Program-made: the position numbers and the translations under genes | The notes under the pieces: generated by a model | What the model was told of the DNA's origin: nothing | What the model saw: the letters and a program-made list of their open reading frames with translations, nothing else | Databases searched by the model: none | Origin: Letharia columbiana | Taxonomy: Eukaryota; Ascomycota; Lecanoromycetes; Lecanorales; Parmeliaceae | DNA: 44,017 nt | Direction of reading: 5' to 3' | Assembly (NCBI RefSeq): GCF_014066305.1 | Contig: NW_023501141.1 | Coordinates: 1 to 44,017, forward strand | Shown here: piece after piece, positions 11,405 through 22,012 of the stretch | How the letters are laid out: every line of letters starts with the position of its first letter | Numbering within the stretch: the first letter of the stretch is position 1

Positions 11405-12001
11405 CATTTGCAAAATGTCATTGTTTTCAACGAGAAGCGCAGTCTCTGGTCTGCGCAATGGCAGATCCACGTTGATGGTTTTTGGAAGCAACTCTGAATG
11501 GCTCGATTAAGCGCTGATGATACCAATGTCGTTGAGACAGACGAATTTTTATGATACTTAGTCCGATATAGTCGACGGCTTATTGGCAGGCTAACCTAAC
11601 CTTCCATACTTCACACATACCACACGAAACGGAGGTTGCAAATTTGGTACATGGGTTCTTTCGAAAGAGTCACATGGTCAGTTTTGAAAACTTCCCAATT
11701 CATGACCCCTCATCCTATGGGCCTCTGCCTGCGCAACTTGAGCGATTGGGGCAGATGATGACTATCCACGTAAGCACCGTACTGCCCCTTCACGGACGAA
11801 GCAGGCACCATCACGGACGATCCGATAGTAAGCGAGCCGTTTTCTCCTGGTCAGCCTCGCGTATTCAACAACATCTTCTTCCGTGAGGCGTTCCAAGAAT
11901 CCAGCACGCCAATTGAAGAGAATGTCTCCTTTCATCAGGCGTCCCGTCTGTCCAGCGTGGTGGTGTGTCCTTCGGAATCCGTCAGCAAAAGCTCAGCCTA
12001 A
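11405..12001 (+). pseudogene. Unidentified protein-coding remnant in three frames
   Basis: Three plus-strand stretches look like protein but lie in different frames or are split by stops. They are about 11405-11490 (NVIVFNEKRSLWSAQWQIHV), 11581-11770 (YWQANLTFHTSH, VHGFFRKSHMVSFENFPIHD, YGPLPAQLERLG) and 11774-12001 (APYCPFTDEAGTITDDP, RVFNNIFFREAFQE, SSVVVCPSESV, ending in TAA). A GTAAGC at 11770 could be a genuine donor, so part of the discontinuity may be an intron. I do not recognise the family. It ends about 360 bp upstream of the chloroperoxidase. Confidence 0.35.
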
Positions 12002-12359
12002 TCAAGGCAGAAAAAGCGGCCACGCTTCTCAGAAGGACGACTATGTTGCATTTCATTCCGTGTCCGCGTGCTCGATGTAGTAAAAAAGAGTCGAACATCC
12101 AATAAAAAGTTTACTTCTGTCATCCCTCGGGGGTCCGAGGATGTGCGGGATGAAAAGATCCTGCGTCAGACTCCCAAGAACATCACGCGCTGACAATGCA
12201 GTGCCACTATTTTCAGCTTTCAATTACCTACAAGAATTCAGTCAACAGTCTCGAAGAATACAAAAGGCCTGTAGTTCGCTGGTATACTATGACTAAATAA
12301 GAGCTCAACGTCTCAGACCTTGGTCAACTTACCTAGACTTTTAAAACTCACCCTCGATT

Positions 12360-14201
12360 ATGAATTCCAATCCATATGCAAGCATGAATTCCAACCAAGA
12401 TTATTCATCCATACGCACGCTCATTAGGTCCAACGAGAACCCTAATGCCATCGTCCTCCCCCCATCTTCAGAGCCTGCCGAGTACAATACCAATTACGTC
12501 TTCTACTGGAATAGCGTCGGTCTTGATCTCGTCAGACTTGTGACTTCAATAGAGGGAAATACGAACAATCCGCCGCCCGCCGCACCACAAAATGGACCGC
12601 CGTCCGCCGCGAGATCTCTCGGTATCTTGCATCTCGCCATTAACGATGCTTACTTTGCAATCAATCCAGACAAGAAAGGCGTCAACACTACTTATCTGAC
12701 ACCCAACAGCACGAACCCGAAAGCTGTGCTCCCTGCTCTTGACGGTGCAACGGATGCACGTCTCGCCGTCGCAGGAGCTGCAAACACTGTACTCATTACG
12801 CTTTTCACGACAGCCAGTGGTACCGTCCCGTTTGCTACAACCGATATGCTCACCCAATTCCTAAATAACGCGGTCTCGAATTTCCCCAATCTAGACACTT
12901 TATCCTCAAGCTATCAATTCGGCGTTGCAGTTGGAAATGCAATGCTCAATTTTCTCAACAACGGGTTTTTTGGCCAAGACTCTTACCGTCCCACTCCTGG
13001 GTTGTACAAGTTCGGCGATGACCCCACCAACCCAGTGAGAATTGTCCCCGTGAACCCAAACGACCCCGACGGACCACAGCGAGCAATTCGCTTCTATCAG
13101 GCCCCCTTCTACGGCATGACCGCTCAACGCGTGGCGGTTCAAGGACAGGTAAACGGCAAATTCGACGAGCACCTCATCGCGGACCCACCCGTGGGTTTTG
13201 GCACCAACGACCCAGATGAGTACTACTCTGCGTTCAATGACATCTACCGTGAAGGTGGTCGATTCGATTTGAACTCCACAAAGCGCACGCCCTCACAGAC
13301 GGTGACGGGTTTCACCTGGGCCTACGATGGCTCGAATCTGCTCGGCACGCCTCCTCGTGTCTTCAACCAATGTCTTCGCAACATCGCTTGGCAGAGAAAA
13401 GTCGCGGGGCCAACGGACGAAGCGACCAACGCAGATTTCGTGCGTGTCTTTGCTCTCTTCAACACCGCACTGGCCGACGCGGGAATCTTCGCCTGGCAAG
13501 AGAAATACTGCTTCGAGTTCTGGCGTCCCTTGTCCGGCGTCCGTTTCGATCCGACTTCCGCGGCAGACCCCTTCTGGTTCACAGAGGGTGCTCCAGACAC
13601 CAACAGCAACCACTTCAACTTCAAGCCCCCCTTCCCGTCCTACCCCTCCGGCCACGCCACTTTCTCCGGTGCCTCTTTCCAAATCCTCCGCTTGTACTAC
13701 AAGAGACGTGACAACCTTCCCTTCGCCGACGACGCCCCCGATGACATCTCCTTCGACTTGATCTCCGACGAACTCAACGGCATCAGCCGCGACCTCTACA
13801 ACGACTACATCCCATCCCAGCCCATCACCGACCAGCTCGGCAACGTCCGCACGTTGGTTCCCCGCCATTTCGACAGCGTTTGGGACGCCATGTTCGACGC
13901 AGCCCTCAGCCGCGTCTTCCTAGGCGTCCACTGGCGCTTCGACGCTTTTGCGTCCAAGGACATCCTCGTGTCCACCAATGTCAATCCCAATGGCACGAGC
14001 CAGTATAAGAATGCTCAAGATATCAGATACGTGACCACGGGTCCCAGGCGCGATAGGCCTGGTCAGCAGTTCCCAATTGGCGGTGTCCCGTTGGGAATCG
14101 GCATTGCGAATGATATCTTTGAGAGCAATCTCAAACCTACGCCTACGGACTTGCAGCCTGATGGCAGGCACAAGTGCGGTGATCCTAAGAAATTGGGTTA
14201 G
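12360..14201 (+). CDS. Vanadium-dependent chloroperoxidase
   Basis: A single ATG-initiated exon of 613 residues, close to the roughly 609 of the Curvularia inaequalis enzyme as I recall it. It uses vanadate and hydrogen peroxide to oxidise halide to hypohalous acid. Vanadate-binding residues of the family are all present: Lys382 and Arg389 in [15 protein letters not shown], Ser430-Gly431-His432 in [10 protein letters not shown], and Arg518 with the vanadate-ligating His524 in [13 protein letters not shown]. Trp379 and Phe425 occupy the positions of Curvularia Trp350 and Phe397, residues linked to chloride use, so chloroperoxidase is favoured over bromoperoxidase. Numbering runs a constant 28-29 ahead of the Curvularia enzyme from the active site on because of a longer, Asn/Ser-rich N-terminus. 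There is no classical signal peptide, as in the known secreted enzyme. A phosphatase of the related PAP2 fold is the main alternative but fits less well. Confidence 0.93.
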   Translation: MNSNPYASMNSNQDYSSIRTLIRSNENPNAIVLPPSSEPAEYNTNYVFYWNSVGLDLVRLVTSIEGNTNNPPPAAPQNGPPSAARSLGILHLAINDAYFAINPDKKGVNTTYLTPNSTNPKAVLPALDGATDARLAVAGAANTVLITLFTTASGTVPFATTDMLTQFLNNAVSNFPNLDTLSSSYQFGVAVGNAMLNFLNNGFFGQDSYRPTPGLYKFGDDPTNPVRIVPVNPNDPDGPQRAIRFYQAPFYGMTAQRVAVQGQVNGKFDEHLIADPPVGFGTNDPDEYYSAFNDIYREGGRFDLNSTKRTPSQTVTGFTWAYDGSNLLGTPPRVFNQCLRNIAWQRKVAGPTDEATNADFVRVFALFNTALADAGIFAWQEKYCFEFWRPLSGVRFDPTSAADPFWFTEGAPDTNSNHFNFKPPFPSYPSGHATFSGASFQILRLYYKRRDNLPFADDAPDDISFDLISDELNGISRDLYNDYIPSQPITDQLGNVRTLVPRHFDSVWDAMFDAALSRVFLGVHWRFDAFASKDILVSTNVNPNGTSQYKNAQDIRYVTTGPRRDRPGQQFPIGGVPLGIGIANDIFESNLKPTPTDLQPDGRHKCGDPKKLG

Positions 14202-15987
14202 GCGCCCATGGGGAAGTGGGGGCCATGGGGGCCGTGGAGGCTGTGCAGGAGATTGTGGTGTGGTGGGGGTGAAAAGTGCGGATTATGTAACACAGGCCCT
14301 TCCTTTACGTTTTCTTTGCTGCAGAAGGTGGACGAATATAAGCAATGCGGGAGGAATTTCGGAGGAGTTGCTGATTTGAATAAAAATAGCGATGGTCTGT
14401 CTAAAACTGTCGCTTTGTCGCTCCTTCATCTCTTATGTTCTCCCTCGCTTGAGGAGCTGTACAATGCGTCTGGGTCTAAGGAAAATGTTGGATTAAGTAC
14501 TGGCGATTTTCGGTACAACAGACGGTTCCTTCCTTCTCTTCTTGCTTCGAAATTGTAAGGTACGATGCTTTGTCACTTCAAGATAAAATCGGTTATGGAA
14601 TTAGGCTTTCTGTATCACATGCATTAAAGCCTTAAAACTCCCACGGATCTATTTCCTACAGAGATCTCTGCAGAAACACACTGACAACGGCGGTTACGTA
14701 CACATAGCAGACCTACGCTTCCTCGTACCATCGATACATAGCGTTGATAGCTTCCAACAGCTCGGCTCTGCCGGTCTTTCCAAGGCAGGAACTGTCTACT
14801 TACAATTTTCCCGCGGCTGCCCGCGCACGGCACCGAGTGGTCTTTGCGTGCACGGCTAGTTCCTTTGACCAAGTCGGAAATGGCCGAAATCCCCAACCCT
14901 TCTGTCTTAGTCAGACATCCATGGACTGCTGAGGCTGAGGCTGAGGCTGATACAGGATTACTCCCTGTCCTGGAATGAGATGCGTTCGTCCGCCGGGTGT
15001 GGGAGAAGATGGCACAATCTGGGATATCATCTGGCGGGTACTTTGTGGAGCTTGAGAGTGGACTTGATGAGGAGGTGTGTGTTCGAGGATGGAATGTAGC
15101 GACGAGCGTGCCAAGTCTGGTGAGATCCGCTAAGTTCAATGGGGCTACTAGTAGACGGGATTTCTCCAACTAAAGTCCAGCTTTTCAGGGGTTCCCCAAA
15201 TCCTAACGCTTCCTACTCTTCCGTCAAGTTTCTTATCTTTCAAAGTCCAAGGAATCTGCTAAGCTGACTGGTGACCTGTACATCTCGGTCTGAGTTGAGG
15301 TAATGGCGTCATTGTCCCTAGACTACAGTGCTTCGATTTGCAGCCATGGGACAATGCTCATTCTGCTCGGCAGAACCTGGCCATCTTATTGATAAATCGT
15401 ATTCTAACAGCAATTAGCATTTCTCCGCAATCTCGGTATCTCTAGCTTTAGATCACTGCATAAGACGGTGTCAGGCATTGTGAGACTTTGTTACAAATTC
15501 GCCGACAGAAAGCCATACTCTATCGAATGCCTATTGGCGTGCGTGGAGTCTGTTAGAGACAAAAACAGACCTTCTGAAGACAAGAGGTGAAAAGCTCAGT
15601 TTCGCAGACATCAGCTTCTAGTGCGATACCGTTGCTTTCCTTCCACATACAGCGTGGTTGAGATAACATCAAGAATGTTGTGGTCATAGAGTAGGTAAGT
15701 TGGATAATCCGTAGCCTTTCGAAAACTAGCCCCTTGGTTTTTAGCTCTGTCGTCTCCACTCATCAATGTTTGTACTTGACCTTCGCAGTCCTTTAAGAGA
15801 TATGGAAAGTCACTAGTTGAGATGCCGGTGTTAACGGCCCCTCATGTTCCCGTCTCTTTCGAGAATTTAACCCCCCCTGTCAAAATATAGCTTTTGGACT
15901 TCTTCGATCTGTACAAATGATGTCCTAGCAGCCTTGCTCTGTAATCTGTCTCGAACAAAGTGTCTTGTCTTGTAGACTCTTACCGCC
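14202..15987. other. Long intergenic stretch; one small minus-strand frame
   Basis: After the chloroperoxidase stop comes a G-rich stretch (14208-14270). A minus-strand frame at 14911-15114 (67 codons, starting MARSSLHSILEHTPPHQ, Gln/Pro-rich end) has an ATG and a protein-like look, but is too short to call. The Gln-Pro end is coded by a short GAGGCT repeat at about 14931-14950. A larger overlapping minus frame (14624-15169) is Ser/Arg-rich and probably spurious. Nothing is recognised from 15170 to 15987. Confidence 0.35.
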
Positions 15988-17630
15988 ATGAAGCTCTCAA
16001 CTGCCGTCCTTGCCTTTCTGCCTGCGCATCAACCTCTGTATCAACGAATTCGATCTTTGAAGTCTGCTTGACAAAGTACGACCTTTTTTTTTGTCAATTC
16101 CGTGCCAACAACAATGACGTCTACGACGCATGCTCAGTGGTCAGCACCAGCATCCCTATCATTACAAAAGCCCCATTGGCCGCTTCTTGTACGTCCACAA
16201 AGTTGGTGACAGTGACTCAGACCTTGACCGGTTCAAAATTCGACATTCACGTCTACCACTACCTCCATCAATGAAGTAGATGTTGGATGTGTTTCTTTCC
16301 CACGGTCTCTTTTCCGATTTTATTGTGCGCATGAGAAGTAATGTCGAGTTCAGCGATTCTTTTGGGAAACCTCCTAGAGCTCAGTATGTAATCCTTTCTG
16401 ATCGTTGTGACTGATGAACCTATGGCTACCGTTGATGTCACCGTAACTCCGACCAGTACCGTTAACACTTCTGACGGATTTGTTGTAAGTTCTAACTCAC
16501 TCATCATTGGCCTCAAGAGCGCTGACTCTAAAATCATACAGTATGCCTCAGATAGCATATACACTAAGAAGAAGAAGAAGAAGCATAAAACTCCAGCAGT
16601 ACAAGAAAAAGACGCTCTCGCTGCACGCGATACCACGAAGCCCAACGGGCTTCCAGCACTCCGCTGGGACGAACCATCGACCACTGACTCCGAAAAGTGC
16701 TACCCCTCTGCAGTGACATGAGGCGTACTAATCGATATTGACACGACGATTACAAAGATCGTCACGGGCGCGACTTCCATTAAGACTGGTACAACTTCGA
16801 TAGTGACAAAGACAAAAGCCGCGAAAATTCACTTCCTCCGTCATGTGAGCACAAATCTCGCATCACACCTCCTTGACTGGTACCAACTTGCGGCCGTCCC
16901 ATAGATCCGATGGGCAAGCACGTCTCTACTCCATGTCTACTTTTCAAGAGGATGAACTTCAAAATGATGCCGGTGATTCTTGTACCTGCCTCGACCACCA
17001 ATATTGTGACCACCCTTGCTGGTGACCACTTCGAGCCTGACCTGCACGCTTACGTACTTAAAACTCGCGGCACAATGAGAGTCGCAGTTATTAGATCTCT
17101 CTTGCATGTCTATTACTTCCCTTCAAGAACCACATATTGACTTCGAATCATGCGCAGGACCACCAATAGCGGAACGGCAACGGTCTGCGCAGCGTGCAGC
17201 GACCAGAACCTCCTCGTACGTCTTTCTGCCCTCTCCATCATCACCCTTGTACCAGAGCTAAGTCTTTTCCACCTTGACTATACAAGCAGAGCTAACCAGC
17301 AGCGCCATTCCAGACCACATTATGCGGATACTACATCTCCGATGCGCCTTTCGCCTGCGTACGCGGCCAAGACCCCTACACCAGCCTCATGACAGACACC
17401 TCCTACGACTGCTGCGTAGCCTGATAACGAACAGCGACTGCGGCGGCGCATCATTCAATTCAGATTCAGGAAGTTGCCTACTTGATCGGCCTGGCGGCAG
17501 TTGCAATCCTGACTACGTGGGGATCGCCTTTGATGTTAATGATGATAGTTATATTGGGTGTACGGTCAGTAATAGTGGGGTAGTGTTTATCCGAATTGAT
17601 CGGATAGGGAGGGATGTTAAGGTTGGTTAG
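15988..17630 (+). pseudogene. Decayed secreted protein gene with Thr-rich linkers and a Cys-rich PAN/Apple-like end
   Basis: The start has a signal-like peptide (MKLSTAVLAFLPA), then the reading frame changes. Downstream fragments jump frames but keep one theme. There are Thr/Val-rich linkers (TKLVTVTQTLTG then STFTSTTTSINEVDV in another frame; VDVTVTPTSTVN; IDTTITKIVTGATSIKTGTT), a block PNGLPALRWDEPST with SEKCYPSAVT before a TGA at 16719-16721, and a Cys-rich end. The end reads APFACVRGQDPYTSL, TSYDCCVA, then one base out of phase ITNSDCGGASFN, GSCLLDRPGGSC and DDSYIGCTVSNSG. At 17421-17424 a single missing base explains the break: TGC was expected where TG is followed by ATAACG. A plausible 57-bp intron starts GTAAGT at about 16484. 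The family is seen in many fungi as wall or secreted proteins of unknown role. Confidence 0.6.
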
Positions 17631-19460
17631 ATACGTAAGTCTTGAAACCCAGCCTTTCGGCATTTATCTTTGCCACCTAGTATAAGTAGCACTACTCATC
17701 CACGGAATAACAACAAACCATACACTATGTATCATAAGGAAGAGAAATCTTAGCGTACGAAAGCTTGAAGAATGGGCGGCATTGTGTCAAGCCTATGATC
17801 TGAAGCATTTCCGCTTCTTTCAAACTCCCGAAAACTTGTTTTGCCATTGTTCCTCATCGGAAGAAGAAGTGCGCGGAGGGAGCCGGAGCGTGACAGTGGG
17901 ATGTTCTTTTGATGCCTTCTACGACAAGTGATAGTTTGCGGTGAAAAGATACGACTAAGAGTTGACTTATGCTCACCTCGAAGCTGAACATGACAGGGTT
18001 CTTCCAACAGTGGATACCGGAACCCCACATAAAGGCGTGGTCTTCTAGAATCCATCATGGCTCTCTGTGAGCCGAGTAGGCCGACTTTGTCATCCGCTTT
18101 GGTCTTACTGGTGCCACAGTGGAACTGGGGGTTAGTGGGTTTCATGATATAGCCGCTGTTTCAGGTACCCTGTCAGGGGTAGGAGACACCTGTTCACTAC
18201 GAGCTACATATTCACCTGTTTTGCACCTGTCAATGGCTCTTCATTCGATTTCGTCTCTTTCAGAGCCATTGCATACTTTTTATCCCACCCACCCACACCT
18301 GTATATAGCTAGCTACTTTTTCACTCAGGTCTATGCCATAGCCGTGGGAGTTTTACTCGGCGCTGGGGTACGAATACGTCTGTTCAGGCCTCTATTCAGC
18401 TGTTATCCCGGCGTCGGGAACGGCCCAACCACTTGATACCTCATATCTATGTGCCCTGTGTATGTGTGATGCGTGAGAATGAGAACACTAACTCTGTGTC
18501 AAAGTAAGGTTCCCAGCCCCTTCCCAGCCACCTGTTGGAACAACCACCTAATTTGCATGGGGTACAAATACTGGCCCAGGGGAGTCCTGAGATACTACAA
18601 TTGATGCAATCTACACATCACATACCTGAATTTTGACAATCTGTTCTCTCAGCGTAGCACAGCAGTGGTGATGATAGAAAGCATATAGATTCAGTGGTGG
18701 GGCCATCAGCTATTATGTAGCTGACGGAGACAAAGCACGGCTATCTATGGCTAACTACATGAAAGGAACAATGATGGAATATGCATGGAAGGATGTAGGA
18801 AGGACGCATGCATAGAAGGAACTAGACACGCTGACATGTTCACTTTGTCTCGCCACCATAGGCCAGTCAAATAGAGCGGACATCATGCAGATGTTCGACT
18901 TCATTCCTTGATCAATGAAATCGAATCGCCGAGCACACATAACATCCATCCCAAGGATATCAATAGCATAGAAATCTGGCGAAGAGAACAACGGCTCAAG
19001 TAGGTACTGAGAAAGGCTCAAGGTTGTAGAGTCGAAGGGCGAGCACATCAAGGAGAAGTGAGGACAGCAAATGGTATTGTCCGAATTATAGCGCTATTGC
19101 GTGCATCTCTCAAAAGGGCACATGGACATGTGGGAGGACATGACTAAGCCTTGTGCATATTCTTAGTATACTCTGAGTCAGCAGTCTGAGAACGCTTGGG
19201 CCCTTAACTGGCACTTCAAAAGTCTGGACAAGACCGTCCATGTCCACTGGGTAGTGGGAACGAATACCCACCACGAAATCCTTCACAAAGAGCGCTCTAT
19301 CGTAGCACCGAGACCTCTGGTATCCCGAGTAGCAATCGCACAAATACGCACACATCATGCTTGAGAAGGAGCAAATGCCCGAGGACCATTGTTGGTAATG
19401 TTGCACCCTTCGTCAACATTCTACGTGAACGAAGCTGAATGATGACCCAACGGGATCTAC
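17631..19460. other. Long stretch without a recognisable gene
   Basis: Two minus-strand open frames (18755-19051 and 19110-19406, each 98 codons) have ATG starts and mixed composition, but no motif I recognise. The rest is broken in all frames. There may be further relics here that are too degraded to read by eye. Confidence 0.35.
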
Positions 19461-19535
19461 CCCCCGGGTCCCCCCAAAAAAAAAAAACCCCCGGAAAAAA
19501 AAAAATATAAAAAAAAAAAAAAAAAAAAAAAAAAA
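19461..19535 (+). repeat. Homopolymer cluster: C runs, then poly-A
   Basis: The order is C6-GGG-T-C6-A12-C5-GG-A11, then ATAT and a terminal A run of about 27. It sits at the 5' edge of the flavin-reductase-like frame and carries a TAA (19508-19510) in that same frame. Fungal nuclear DNA rarely stacks runs like this, so it may be a retroposition scar, a simple-repeat expansion or a sequencing/assembly artefact. Confidence 0.9.
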
Positions 19536-20386
19536 CTTCGTGTCGAAGCACCCCGGACTTCAAGAAAGTCGAGGCAACACGCCCGGATTTTGATCCCAAC
19601 GCACCAATCGACGTAATCAAGTCACCGGATCCGAGTTGGAGGTATGGCCAAGGTGTCAACGATGGCGGCGCCAGTTTGCAGAAGAAGCATGTCGAGATCG
19701 ACCCTTTCGCGGAAGGCAGGCCAATGATGTCTAATTACAAACTCTTCGTATCTGGCATCGTTCCACGTCCGATCGGCTTCATAAGCACTCTATCGGCAGA
19801 TGGGAAGACCGCCAATCTCGCTCCCTTCAGCTACTTCCAAGTCGTCGACCATGATCCTCCCATGTTCATCGTCGGCTTCTCGTCCCGGCCCGGGCCTTCG
19901 AAAGACACGTATCGTAACCTCAAGGAGACGGGCGAGTGCGTTATCAATATCGTCTCTGAGAATATGTTGCCAGCGGTCAACGCTACGTCCATCGACGCCC
20001 CGTACGGAGTATCCGAGTGGGCGGTGGCAGGCTTGCATTAAGCGCCCAGCGCTACAGTGGCGCCGTCGAGAGTGCAGGAGTCCGTCTTCTCGATCGAGGC
20101 GAAGTTGACGGATATGAAGGATTTTGAAAATCACGCTAAACCGGGTATGAGTATTGCGGCCGTGGGTATTGTTGAAGCGACGAGGTTCTGGGTCCGTGAA
20201 GACGCGATTGATGAGGATAGGAGTCATGTTGACCTGAAGGTCCTGAGGCCGGTTGCTCAGTTGGGTGGGATCTCGTATGCGAGGATCACGGAGACTTTTG
20301 AGTTGCCGAGAAGCAATTGGGATGCTGCGGTCAAAGAGGAGAGTTGGCTGGGGGAGTTGCCCGGAGCAAAGGATGCAAGTGCGTAA
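19535..20386 (+). pseudogene. Flavin reductase-like (FMN-binding split barrel) gene, disrupted
   Basis: One frame runs from the poly-A tract to 20386, interrupted only by TAA at 20039-20041. It reads PDFKKVEATRPDFDPNAP, SWRYGQGVNDGG, HVEIDPFAEGRP, then the core of the DIM6/NTAB-type flavin reductase domain (VSGIVPRPIGFISTLSADGK, NLAPFSYFQVVDHDPPMFI, KDTYRNLKETGECVIN, APYGVSEW). After the stop it continues APSATVAPSRVQESVFSIEA, IVEATRFWVRED and GGISYARITETFELPR. The stop lies within a conserved segment with no intron borders; CAA to TAA is the simplest lesion. No in-frame ATG remains upstream because of the TAA in the poly-A tract; an ATG at 19442 is in phase but behind that stop. The family binds FMN and reduces flavin or acts as an oxidoreductase partner. 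If only homopolymer errors are to blame, the 5' end could be intact. Confidence 0.75.
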
Positions 20387-21358
20387 GGACTGTCTCGATG
20401 TCTTCTTGAATGCCTTCGTGGTAGCAGTTGCACTTTCGCGCAGACGTAGTAGTTATGCTTTTTCAGATTTTGTTTGCGAAGTGAGTTCATCTCATTTATC
20501 GCATTGGACTCAGCCCTTGAAGGTCGCAAGACTTTCCTTTGGTGCATGATGCCATGTCTCAAAATTCAAGTCCCATGGCCAACTTGCGACCCACTGCCAC
20601 GAAGAAACTCAACTGGGCGCGATGTGTTGGAAGGATAGAATCCGCGTTTCTGTGGGTGAGAATTTGGAGACTTGGAGAATACCACTGGTACGCAGGCGGC
20701 ATGACACAATGTCCCGTGCACATCTCTACTTGTTCTTACTAACATGTCTTCTGAGTCCTTCAAACCATTTCCTGACTTCAATGCATATACGAACCTCATG
20801 ACGAAGAGGCCTCCCCGAATGGGCTACCATCTAGCATTACACTTGACGCGTTAATCAGTCCGAGCGACTTGAGCCCCGGTCGCCGCCCCTGGATTCCTCT
20901 ATCCTTGTCCGAGTCTGCATCATAGTAGAAGACTCCCAAACTGCTTCCTCCTGTCCAAGATTCGATTGATATAGTCAGTGCCAGTCTCTTCTCCCCACGC
21001 GACGCAGAATTAGGATCTCACTATGGGAACATGGTTGCTCACCTACTATGATCCCGCCAACTCTCGTTCTCAGAAGTTCACACCCTTCCCATAGCGTTTG
21101 CGCACGTTCATACAACCGACCCCAAGACGCCCGGACATTGTCTTCGTAAGGCGTTGCGGGCTTGTCTGATAACTGTCCCGCTTGCCCCATCAATACAACT
21201 GACAGCACGCAAGTGTCTAGTAACCGCCGTCGGTCAGATTTGTCGTCATCATATCCCTAAATCTTTTCGGTTATTAGCAGCAAGGAAAATGTCACGCACC
21301 AGCTGCAAATCTCAGAGCCGTCCACTATGTGGGATATCTCTGAGGTCTGCGAAAAGTT
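20387..21358. other. No gene recognised
   Basis: A minus-strand frame at 20975-21208 contains protein-like sequence (TPYEDNVRASWGRLYERAQ, LWEGCELLRTRVGGIIVG) and may be a downstream piece of the unassigned frame at 21359-21616. The rest has no readable coding content. Confidence 0.3.
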
Positions 21359-21616
21359 CTATAGTCGGCCCAGTATGGTGGTTGATATGCTCCACTGCGC
21401 CTCTCTGGCTTGTTGTTTGTCACCTGCGTTCTTGAATTCTTCCATTGCTTGTCGACAGTGTGCGGCTACGTATCTGTTCGTGGTCCAGGTGCGGGCGCTA
21501 GTACAGTGAAGTTGAGTGTTTGTCGCGTTTAGGGTGGATGGTAGCGCTTTCGGAATGGGGGATGTAGAGAATGAGGGATTATTTGGCTGGTTCAGATTGA
21601 CCCTCTTTAGAAGAAG
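21359..21616 (-). CDS. Unassigned open frame, possible exon
   Basis: After a good splice acceptor (CTAACAG, ending at 21617) 85 codons stay open to a TAG at 21359. The product is protein-like: LKRVNLNQPNNPSFST, LPSTLNATNTQLHCTSARTW, NRYVAAHCRQAMEEFKNAGD, REAQWSISTTILGRL. An upstream minus frame (21890-21579) could carry an earlier exon, and the piece at 21208-20975 a later one. I do not recognise the family and cannot give a full gene model. It may be another relic. Confidence 0.3.
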   Translation of the reverse strand, partial: LLLKRVNLNQPNNPSFSTSPIPKALPSTLNATNTQLHCTSARTWTTNRYVAAHCRQAMEEFKNAGDKQQAREAQWSISTTILGRL

Positions 21617-22012
21617 CTGTTAGAGAGGCTGTGAAAAGGATCTTGAAACTCTTTGAACGTCCGTCGTCCCCATTCAGATGATCGTCGTCTGATATCGTAT
21701 CTGAAATAATCGACGTGTCAACCGCTGTTTTCGCGAGCGAGTGCCACTGACGATGTTCGCGCAAAGCAGCAGTAAAAAATCCAAGGAGCAAGCTCTGCAA
21801 AAGACAGCTGTTATTATAATTATAGGCTTTATATAAGTGGGTATCTTGCATATCCAATCCGATGCACTCACCAAGCTCCACAATACTCAAACGGCAGCCC
21901 GCTTCGCTATGCTATGCAATTTCAACGCTCATCTTCATACTCTCAAGGGCAGAAACAGGCATTACTCTGAACCTTTAGGCACCTATCTCCGGCCACAGAG
22001 AGAATTCTCGTC
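21617..22012. other. 3' flank of the four-TM gene
   Basis: A minus-strand frame at 21579-21890 (103 codons, Ser/Thr/Asp-rich end) overlaps this stretch. It has no motif and is listed only as a possible upstream exon of the unassigned frame at 21359-21616. Confidence 0.3.

Noticed and set aside
13293..13868. 191-codon minus-strand frame inside the chloroperoxidase
   Set aside because: Shadow of a strongly coding, GC-rich plus-strand gene.
2014..14201. Biosynthetic cluster combining transporter and chloroperoxidase
   Set aside because: No backbone synthase (PKS, NRPS, terpene cyclase) is visible, and the intervening genes are unrelated structural or secreted proteins.
14624..15169. 181-codon minus-strand frame
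   Set aside because: Ser/Arg-rich with no motif; overlaps a shorter, equally plausible frame. Neither is supported enough to call.
19535..20386. Flavin reductase as partner of the chloroperoxidase
   Set aside because: Vanadium haloperoxidases need no flavin reductase, and this copy is disrupted.
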